Shown in pieces: positions 1 to 5,555 of a DNA stretch of 31,505 nt (positions are counted from its first letter, which is position 1; every line of letters starts with the position of its first letter). Location of the stretch: the NCBI GenBank assembly GCA_038244055.1, contig JBBRTW010000019.1:1-31505 (forward strand). Direction: 5' to 3'. Made by a program: the position numbers and the translations under genes. Origin of the DNA: DASPKW01 sp038244055 (GTDB lineage Bacteria > Planctomycetota > Phycisphaerae > Tepidisphaerales > Tepidisphaeraceae). Below the pieces are notes generated by a model. It had not been told where the DNA came from, made no database searches, and worked only from the letters and a program-made list of their open reading frames with translations.

Positions 1-2
1 AG

Positions 3-488
3 GCGGGGGAGGGGGGTGGTGAAGAGATTCGGTTGGCCGGCGCGGCGGGGTTGGAAGCGGGTGGCTGGCTGGGATGGCATGTTGCGATGGGCGGGCTGGC
101 GGTGGGGGCGGCGTGCGTGGCGGGAGTGGGGATGGTGCGGGCGGGGGTTTCGCGGAGAGGGCGGGGCGCGGTGGTGGGAATTGTGCTGGTCGCGGGGGTG
201 ACGGGGATGTTTGTTGGACGGGGGTGGTCGTGGGAGATGGTGGGGGCGGTGCTGGCGCAGCCGCGGGATCGGGGGCATTTGCTGGCGATGGTGGTGATTG
301 TGGGGATGTTGATGATGCCGGAGAGGTGGAGGGCGCGGCGGGGTTGGGTCAAAGTGATTCTGGGCGGGGCGGTGGTTGTTGCGGCGCTGCTGGGGGCTTG
401 GGTGGGGTGTTTGATGATGCTGGATGGATCGACGGGGGGGACGGGGGTTTGGTGGTTTCAGAAGGTAATCGTGCAGGGAGGGGAGTGA
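3..488 (+). CDS. Partial hydrophobic membrane protein (C-terminal part)
   Basis: The frame is open from the left edge to a TGA at 486-488, so the gene probably starts outside the window; a TTG at 33 is the first possible internal start. About 160 residues are visible, with roughly four hydrophobic stretches separated by short Arg-rich loops and one hydrophilic loop (SWEMVGAVLAQPRDRGH). That pattern suits a polytopic inner-membrane protein. I do not recognise the family. Caution: the DNA is extremely G-rich on this strand, and such DNA gives Val/Ala/Gly-rich frames by chance, so coding status is only moderately supported. The next gene lies on the opposite strand. Confidence 0.42.
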   Translation, partial: AGEGGGEEIRLAGAAGLEAGGWLGWHVAMGGLAVGAACVAGVGMVRAGVSRRGRGAVVGIVLVAGVTGMFVGRGWSWEMVGAVLAQPRDRGHLLAMVVIVGMLMMPERWRARRGWVKVILGGAVVVAALLGAWVGCLMMLDGSTGGTGVWWFQKVIVQGGE

Positions 489-602
489 AGGTTGGGGTCA
501 ATTTGGAGTCAGGAAAGAGAGGCGTGAACGTGGAAGATGAATGGGAGGTTCATTGGAGGGATTGGCGTGATGGAAAGGCACTGGTTTATGGAAGGCCTTT
601 CA

Positions 603-624
603 GGGCAGACAAGAATGTCTACCC
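603..624. repeat. Short interspersed hairpin, copy 1
   Basis: The arms GGGCAGACA and TGTCTACCC flank an AGAA loop, with 8 of 9 pairs matching. A close relative lies at 2232-2251, both followed by CCCCACC. The two copies lie downstream of the B gene and upstream of the C gene of the metal cluster. There is no T-tract, so I call it a repeat and not a terminator. The rest of 489-651 shows nothing else. Confidence 0.7.
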
Positions 625-651
625 CACCGGCTTGCCTTAAATCACCCCGCC

Positions 652-1206
652 TCAGGCCGGGTCGACGCGTTCGACTTCCATCTGGAAGACACTGCGGACG
701 GCGTTTTCATCGCGGATGACGTTGACCTTGAGCGTGCCGTAGACTTTGAACTGGCCTTCGGCCGAGAGATCGACTTTGGTTCCAGAAGGGATGCGGCAAT
801 TGACGAAGTGCTGCACCTTGGGCGCGCCGCCGACGCAGCATTTGGCGACGGAGTAGCAGAGGTCGAAGTTGGTGGATTTGGCGGTGGTGTAGAAGGTGTT
901 GGGCGCGATCTCGCCCTGGAGGAGGACTTTCTTGCCGCTCAGCTCGCGGTACTTAGAGGGGACATCCTCGACGGTGCCGAAGCGCGGGTCCATCTCGAAG
1001 GCGCTCATGGAGCGGAGCTCGACTTTGTAATAGTCGCCCATGTTGACCACGCCGCCGAGCACGAGCGTCTTGTAGGTTTCCCACAGCGCGAAACCCAGGA
1101 GCAGGGCGATGACACCGACGACAGCGCCCACGCGAATGCGGAAGGCCCAGTTCGCCTCGCGCGACTGGGGATTGGCGGGCAGGTTGGCGTTGGCGGCGGC
1201 ATCCAT
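652..1206 (-). CDS. Membrane-anchored DUF3299-like protein
   Basis: This 184-residue protein has one membrane helix (about 25-43) after a short polar N-terminus, then an envelope-side domain. It aligns by eye with the C-terminal domain of the 1344-2153 product: an L(S/T)G-K segment, a CC-x-G-x-x-P-x-V-Q-H motif (C123, C124, H133), GTLKV and a final SVF-x-M-x-V. C117 and C137 are extra nearby cysteines. The CC and QH residues could bind metal, but that is inference. The ATG at 1206 is chosen because AAGGAG lies about 7 nt upstream; the longer open frame runs into repeat DNA. It is the last gene of the leftward ABC cluster. CcmE-like heme chaperone was considered, but no CcmE heme-binding motif is visible. 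Confidence 0.72.
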   Translation of the reverse strand: MDAAANANLPANPQSREANWAFRIRVGAVVGVIALLLGFALWETYKTLVLGGVVNMGDYYKVELRSMSAFEMDPRFGTVEDVPSKYRELSGKKVLLQGEIAPNTFYTTAKSTNFDLCYSVAKCCVGGAPKVQHFVNCRIPSGTKVDLSAEGQFKVYGTLKVNVIRDENAVRSVFQMEVERVDPA

Positions 1207-1232
1207 GGGTTGGGCTCCTTCAAAAACAATTC

Positions 1233-1335
1233 GCCACAGAGGCACGGAGTCACAGAGGATTCACAGAGAAGGTCGAAATAGTTTATGAATTGAATTCATT
1301 ATTTCTCTCGGCGCACTCTGCGTCTCTGCGGTAAA
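1233..1335. repeat. Imperfect inverted repeat with AT-rich palindromic centre
   Basis: The left arm is a CACAGAGG-type sequence (1233-1270). The right arm (about 1304-1335) carries CTCTGCGTCTCTGCGG, its approximate reverse complement. At the centre, 1285-1299 is a perfect 15-bp palindrome, ATGAATTGAATTCAT. A copy of the left arm lies at 4740-4768. The element fills the gap before the 652-1206 gene, so it may provide its leader or merely occupy it. Confidence 0.72.
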
Positions 1336-1343
1336 TCCTTCCG

Positions 1344-2153
1344 TCATTTCGCGGCCGGTTTCACGCTGCTTACATCCATTTCGAACACGCTGACGATGTA
1401 GCCATCATCCTTGCGCTCTTCGACCTTGAGCGTGCCCTCGCAGATGATCTCATCGGGATAATAGCCCACGGCTTTGCCCTTGGGAGTGTGGACGACGATC
1501 TGGTGCTGGATCTGAGGGGGTTGGCCGAAGCAGCAGGCAAAGAGGCTGGGGACGAGCGAGAAATGGGAGATGTTGTCGGCCTGGTCCAGCGGAATCATGA
1601 AGCCGCGCACGCGGATTTTGGAGCCGGTGAGTTTTTTGACATCATCGGGAATATTGCCGCCCTTGTCGGCGTCGAATTCGAAATTGCCGAGTTCCTTGAT
1701 GCCGACTTCGAGTGCCTGCCCGGCCGCGGCGGCGACGTGCTTCTTGCGCTTGTCGGGGGCGGTCTCGATCTGCGGGCCGCCGTTCACATCGGTCGGCGGG
1801 ACGGGCATGACGGCGGCGAGGTCCTTGATGTTCTTATCGCAGGCGCGAATCTGCTCCTGGATCATGTCGTAGCGGCGCTTGTCGGTGTCTTTGATTTTGT
1901 CGGAGACTTTGCCGAAGAGCTCCTTGGCGAGGGAGTATTGGCCGCGATTGAAGGCCTCGTTGGCGCGGAGCTCGAACTTGGCGAGCACTTCTTTGTCTTC
2001 GGGCTTGGCCGCGGGTTTTTCGCCTTGCTTGGTTTCGGCGGGCTTGGTCTCGGCCGGCTTGGGGGCGTCTTTTTTCTCCTCGGCATAGGAGAGGGTGGCG
2101 AGGGAAAGGCCGAGAAGGGCGGCGAGGGCAAGTCGGGAAAGAATGCGATCCAT
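1344..2153 (-). CDS. Secreted DUF3299-domain protein with Lys/Glu-rich linker
   Basis: The 269-residue product begins with a clear signal peptide (cut near A24), then a Lys/Pro/Glu linker (25-55) and a helical, TPR-like stretch (about 56-112). The DUF3299-like C-terminal domain spans about 150-265 and contains VRGFMIPLD, then FACCFGQPPQIQH (C207, C208, H217), H222 and GTLKV. DUF3299 proteins are exported and often lie beside FtsX/LolD-type ABC transporters; in Vibrio such genes belong to a zinc-uptake locus (recalled, not checked). The ATG at 2153 has AGGAG 7 nt upstream and begins the signal peptide; the open frame further upstream includes the 2232-2251 repeat and is rejected. It lies downstream of the permease in the same direction. 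Metal relay is inferred from context and from the Cys/His motif. Confidence 0.78.
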   Translation of the reverse strand: MDRILSRLALAALLGLSLATLSYAEEKKDAPKPAETKPAETKQGEKPAAKPEDKEVLAKFELRANEAFNRGQYSLAKELFGKVSDKIKDTDKRRYDMIQEQIRACDKNIKDLAAVMPVPPTDVNGGPQIETAPDKRKKHVAAAAGQALEVGIKELGNFEFDADKGGNIPDDVKKLTGSKIRVRGFMIPLDQADNISHFSLVPSLFACCFGQPPQIQHQIVVHTPKGKAVGYYPDEIICEGTLKVEERKDDGYIVSVFEMDVSSVKPAAK

Positions 2154-2231
2154 GAAGAGGCTCCTGAATTTCTCACGCGGCGGATTTGGATGTTCTCGAA
2201 AGGCAGGAATGCCTTCGCTCGCACATCCAAC

Positions 2232-2251
2232 GGCAGACAGAAATGTCTGCC
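2232..2251. repeat. Short interspersed hairpin, copy 2
   Basis: A perfect 8-bp stem (GGCAGACA/TGTCTGCC) encloses a GAAA loop. It is the second copy of the 603-624 element and lies between the permease and the secreted DUF3299 gene. A short stem with a GNRA-type loop could fold in the transcript, but no role is shown. Confidence 0.72.
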
Positions 2252-2284
2252 CCACCATATCCTGCCCGCAGTTTATTCTACGGG

Positions 2285-3874
2285 TTAACCTGAAACGAGG
2301 TTCGTGGCGACGGGGGTCCGGTAGGCCTTGAGTCCGGGGACCAGGCCCGCCAGCACCGAAACCACGACTACACCGCCTAAGTATACCCATTCTTCCCATC
2401 CGGGGTTGATCCAATTGATTCCCTGGCCAAGCTTTTGCACGAAAAACGACGATTCAATCGCACCCAAACCATGTCCTACCCCCATGCCGATGATGCCGCC
2501 GATCAGCCCGATCAGCCCGGCCTCGAAGCAGATCAGGAAAAGGACCGTGCCCCGGGTAGCACCTAAAGCACGCATGATGGCGATCTCGCGGGCGCGGGCG
2601 GAAACGGCGTTGTAGATGCTGACGAGGATGGAAACGGCGGCCGTCAGGACGACCAGGAATGCGATGACCAGGAGGATCAGGGTGGTGGGGGAGAGGAAGG
2701 TGTTGAAGAATTCGCGCATGACCTCGGCCGGGCTGACGGCGGTGGCGGCGGGGGAGTTGCGGAAGATGTACTGGAGGCTTCGGTTGGATTGGGTGCTGTA
2801 CTGGCCGCCCTGGGTGCGGACGAGAACGGCCGAGAGCATCCAGCGGCTCTTGGGGAGTTTAAGGGAGATCAGGCCGTCGGGGGTCATCTCGTAGGCTTCT
2901 TCGTGGTCGTGATCGTGATGAGCGGAAGCGGTTGGCGTGGTGGCCGGTCCGGTTGCGGTGGGGCCGGTGGATGACCTGGAGGCAGGGAGCGTGGAGGGGC
3001 CGGTGGTTGGTTTGGTGGTGATGTCGCCGAGGGGGCGGTCTTTGCCGAAGCGGGAGAGGTCTTCGCCCTGTTGCATGGCGGTCTGGAGGTCCATGGCCGA
3101 CTCATGCTGGGGGATGGCGTAGTAGCTGACGAGCGGAACGTAGACGACGCGATCCTCGGCCGTATAGGTCTTATCGAGTACGCCGACGACGGTCCACTCT
3201 TCATCATGCTCATCGAGCTCGGTCTCTTTGCCGGGCGGGGCATCGTGGGCGACTTTGAATTTATCGCCCATCTTCAGGCCCGAGCGGGCCGTGACATCCG
3301 CGCCGATGACCCCCTCGAATTTTCGCGGGTGGAACATGCGGCCCTGATTGAGCGTGAACTTTTTATTGACGCGAATCTCGAAGACACTGGCGGCCGTCTG
3401 CTTATTGGCATCGCGCTCGTCTTCAGGCAGGCCGGCGGCCTGATAGCCGGGAAGGAGGTGGCCTTTTTCATCGTAGCCGGCCAGGGGTTTGCCGGTGTAT
3501 TCATCGAAGCCAAAGAGGGCGGGCGTGGTGCCGGCGACGCGCATGCCGTGATAGGTATCGCCGACGATGTAGGGGACGGCGTGCTTGACCAGCGCGGGAT
3601 TATTGCGGAGCGCTTCGAGAACGATGTAGGGAATATTGCCGGGGCTTTTGTCGATGTGGTAGGCCGTGTTGAGGACGAGCTGCATCGGCGAACCCTTGGC
3701 GCCGACGAGGATGTCGTAGCCGAAATCGCTCTGGGCGAAGAGGGCGGTGCTCTCGCGGCGGAGGATCAGCACGGAAACGGCCAGGGCCGCGCCGAGAATG
3801 ACGGACAGAAGCGTGAGCCAGGTGGATAGGGCTCGCTGACGCATCTGTGTTAGGACGAGTTGGAAGGGGTTCAT
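2285..3874 (-). CDS. FtsX/MacB-type ABC transporter permease with His-rich loop
   Basis: This 529-residue protein has the FtsX/MacB layout: one N-terminal helix (about 19-39), a large envelope domain (about 40-390), and three C-terminal helices (about 397-422, 443-465, 496-514). The cytoplasmic coupling motif ARAREIAIMRALGATRG follows the second helix. A Thr/Pro/Ser-rich linker in the envelope domain leads into H319-H320-D-H322-D-H324-E-E, unusual for lipoprotein or macrolide exporters and suited to Zn or another soft/borderline metal. Its ATPase partner is the next upstream gene (3966-4697), and two DUF3299-like genes follow. The substrate is inferred from the His cluster and the Zur-like regulator; a lipoprotein/LolCE-like role remains the main alternative. 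The ATG at 3874 lacks a strong Shine-Dalgarno sequence. Confidence 0.85.
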   Translation of the reverse strand: MNPFQLVLTQMRQRALSTWLTLLSVILGAALAVSVLILRRESTALFAQSDFGYDILVGAKGSPMQLVLNTAYHIDKSPGNIPYIVLEALRNNPALVKHAVPYIVGDTYHGMRVAGTTPALFGFDEYTGKPLAGYDEKGHLLPGYQAAGLPEDERDANKQTAASVFEIRVNKKFTLNQGRMFHPRKFEGVIGADVTARSGLKMGDKFKVAHDAPPGKETELDEHDEEWTVVGVLDKTYTAEDRVVYVPLVSYYAIPQHESAMDLQTAMQQGEDLSRFGKDRPLGDITTKPTTGPSTLPASRSSTGPTATGPATTPTASAHHDHDHEEAYEMTPDGLISLKLPKSRWMLSAVLVRTQGGQYSTQSNRSLQYIFRNSPAATAVSPAEVMREFFNTFLSPTTLILLVIAFLVVLTAAVSILVSIYNAVSARAREIAIMRALGATRGTVLFLICFEAGLIGLIGGIIGMGVGHGLGAIESSFFVQKLGQGINWINPGWEEWVYLGGVVVVSVLAGLVPGLKAYRTPVATNLVSG

Positions 3875-3887
3875 GGGGGGGAGGCGA

Positions 3888-3956
3888 GGGTTCAGGGTTC
3901 AGGGTTCAGGGAAGGCGAAGGATGAATGATGAATGATGAAGGATGAAGGATGAATC
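3888..3956. repeat. Tandem GGGTTCA heptamers followed by GATGAAT-type repeats
   Basis: Three perfect GGGTTCA units occupy 3888-3908. They are followed after a short break by degenerate GATGAAT/GATGAAG units up to about 3956. The block lies between the ATPase and permease genes. The heptamer is the reverse complement of the TGAACCC unit in the longer array at 28289-28379. Confidence 0.85.
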
Positions 3957-3965
3957 GAAGATACC

Positions 3966-4697
3966 TTACGACGTGGCGGCGGGGACGCTGGGGAGGGTGG
4001 CGGAGCGGCCGGCTTTGTTGATTTCGGAGAGGATCAGGACGCGGGAAAGCTGGCGGGCGATGTCGAGGTCGTGGGTGACTAAGAGGAGCGAGGCGGCGAC
4101 TTCTTCGCAGAGTTTGCGGATCAGGGCGAGGACCTGTTGGGCGTTGGTGGGGTCGAGCGCGCCGGTGGGTTCATCGGCCAGCACCAGGCGCGGGCGGTTG
4201 GCGAGGGCGCGGGCGACGGCGACGCGTTGCTGCTGGCCGACGGAGAGGCGCGAGGGCTTGTAGTGCAGCCGGTCCGACAGGCCGACCTCGGTCAGGAGAT
4301 GGCGGGCGAAGGCGGGGTCGGGCTTGCGGCCGGTGAAACTCATGCCGAGGAGGACATTTTCGAGGGCGGTGAAGCCGGGGAGGAGATGGTGGGTCTGGAA
4401 GATGTAGCCGACATGCGCGCCGCGGAAAACATCGCGGCGGGCTTCATCGAGGCGGGTGATGTCGGTGGACTCATCGGCCGCGCCGGCCTTGGACTCGCTG
4501 AAAACGATGCTCCCGCCATCGGGCGCGACGATCCCGGCGATCAGATGCAGCAGAGTCGTCTTGCCGGACCCGCTGGAGCCGATCAGGGCCACATGCTCCC
4601 CATCAGCGATGGAGAGCTGGGCGACATCGATGACGGGGACGACACTGCCATCCGGGCCGACGTAGTCTTTTTTCAGATTGCGGATTTCGAGGGCCAA
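3966..4697 (-). CDS. LolD/MacB-type ABC transporter ATPase
   Basis: The 243-residue nucleotide-binding protein contains Walker A GSSGSGKTT (40-48), Q-loop Q101, signature LSVGQ (151-155), Walker B LVLADEP (171-177) and H-loop H209. It belongs to the LolD/MacB/FtsE group that pairs with FtsX-type permeases, here the adjacent 2285-3874 product. A TTG start at 4697 is chosen: AGGAG ends 5 nt before it and the protein then begins MALEIRNLKK, the family's usual start. The longer open frame crosses repeat DNA and the presumed promoter and overlaps the divergent regulator, so I reject it. It is the first gene of the leftward cluster. The start codon lies about 113 bp from the Zur-like palindrome at 4810-4830. 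Confidence 0.88.
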   Translation of the reverse strand: MALEIRNLKKDYVGPDGSVVPVIDVAQLSIADGEHVALIGSSGSGKTTLLHLIAGIVAPDGGSIVFSESKAGAADESTDITRLDEARRDVFRGAHVGYIFQTHHLLPGFTALENVLLGMSFTGRKPDPAFARHLLTEVGLSDRLHYKPSRLSVGQQQRVAVARALANRPRLVLADEPTGALDPTNAQQVLALIRKLCEEVAASLLLVTHDLDIARQLSRVLILSEINKAGRSATLPSVPAATS

Positions 4698-4739
4698 GGG
4701 GACTCCTGGATGTGTGACAGAGAATTCGCCAGAAAACTT

Positions 4740-4768
4740 CGCCACAGAGACACAGAGGCACAGAGAAA
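4740..4768. repeat. CACAGAGG-type interspersed repeat, second copy
   Basis: The run CGCCACAGAGACACAGAGG and its continuation match the left arm of the element at 1233-1270. Both copies lie just upstream of genes of the same cluster (the ATPase here, the anchored DUF3299 gene there). In both, the leftward transcript would read GTGGCGAA shortly before the ribosome-binding site. Confidence 0.7.
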
Positions 4769-4809
4769 AGAAAATGCTGAGAGGCTCCAGCGATTTGTTT
4801 TGATGGAGC

Positions 4810-4830
4810 AAATGCAAGTCACTGGCATTT
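4810..4830. promoter_or_regulatory. Candidate Zur/Fur-family operator (21-bp dyad)
   Basis: The outer arms are AAATGC and GCATTT and the inner arms AGT and ACT, centred on C4820. Nine of ten pairs match (4816/4824 is the mismatch). The E. coli Zur box is also a 21-bp dyad core beginning AAATG and ending CATTT, so the outer five bases on each side match at the same spacing. The site lies in the divergent gap, about 113 bp from the ATPase start and 140 bp from the regulator start, and could control both. I could not assign convincing -35/-10 boxes. Confidence 0.68.
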
Positions 4831-4970
4831 AGGATAGGGCCGCGCCGGCGTGCTGTCAACGGGAATCGCCCGACATCGGATTGGGGGGGATGGCCAGGGT
4901 TGGGGAGTCTCTGCCGGCTCCGTCTGTGGAAAGATGACATTGGCCGAGTATTGACGCTAAGATTGCGGCG

Positions 4971-5402
4971 GTGAAATCGAATTCCGCGATCGAGCAGATG
5001 TTGAAGCAGGCGGGCCTGCGGGTGACGCCCGTGCGCCTGGCGGCGCTGGAGGTGCTGCGCAAGGCGGCCGCGCCGCTGGATGTGCCGAAGATTCTGGCCA
5101 AGCTTCCCCCGGCCACCGATGCGGTGACGGTCTACCGCACGCTCAACACCTTCACGCGAAAAAAGATGGTTCACCGGGTGCGGGGTGAGGACCGCTCCTG
5201 GCTCTACGCCATCGGCGACATGGGCCCCGAGCGCCACGAACATCGCCATCCGCATTTCGTCTGCGATACCTGCGGGAAGGTGGAGTGTTTGCAGGATGCG
5301 GAGATTCCGCGGACGTTCGTGAGGTCACTCAAACTGGATGACGCGTATGCGGTGACATATCCGGAGGTGGTGCTGCATGGGGTTTGTCCGAGGTGCAGGT
5401 AA
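4971..5402 (+). CDS. Fur-family metalloregulator, Zur-like
   Basis: This 143-residue protein has normal Fur-family length. An N-terminal winged helix (about 5-80) contains the recognition segment DAVTVYRTLNTF. A C-terminal dimer domain follows with a His-rich strand (H89, H91, H93, H95), C98-x-x-C101, an extra C106 and C139-x-x-C142; the two CxxC pairs form the family's structural zinc site. Fur, Zur, PerR and Mur are hard to separate by eye. I favour Zur because of the adjacent Zur-box-like dyad and the divergent transporter with a His-rich loop. The start is GTG at 4971, and no strong Shine-Dalgarno sequence was seen. The TAA is followed within 6 nt by a large inverted repeat. It probably represses the leftward cluster when zinc is plentiful (inference). 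Confidence 0.85.
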   Translation: MKSNSAIEQMLKQAGLRVTPVRLAALEVLRKAAAPLDVPKILAKLPPATDAVTVYRTLNTFTRKKMVHRVRGEDRSWLYAIGDMGPERHEHRHPHFVCDTCGKVECLQDAEIPRTFVRSLKLDDAYAVTYPEVVLHGVCPRCR

Positions 5403-5407
5403 TTGGT

Positions 5408-5523
5408 CCCTTTCCTGTACTCGGGAGAGGGTTAGGGTGAGGGCCTTCGGCGGATATTGCAAGTGGCTGTATTTCGCGGCAAAAAGACCCTCACCCCCGC
5501 CCTCTCCCGAGTACAGGAGAGGG
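5408..5523. repeat. 36-bp inverted repeat between convergent genes
   Basis: The arms 5408-5443 and 5488-5523 are reverse complements at about 32 of 36 positions; each contains CCTGTACTCGGGAGAGGG or its complement. A third, single copy lies at 18791-18826. The element fills the gap between the convergent regulator (ends 5402) and ABC-F gene (ends 5556). The hairpin could stop transcription from both sides, although no clear T-tract follows. Confidence 0.85.
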
Positions 5524-5555
5524 AGTAAGATGCCCCGCCTCACGCGCCATTTGCA

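Noticed and set aside
652..1206. CcmE-like heme chaperone annotation
   Set aside because: Size and single anchor fit, but no CcmE heme-binding motif is seen, and the protein aligns with the neighbouring DUF3299-like domain.
4698..5255. N-terminal extension of the ATPase across the divergent gap
   Set aside because: It would overlap the Fur-family gene and include a repeat; AGGAG and the family's usual N-terminus support the TTG at 4697.
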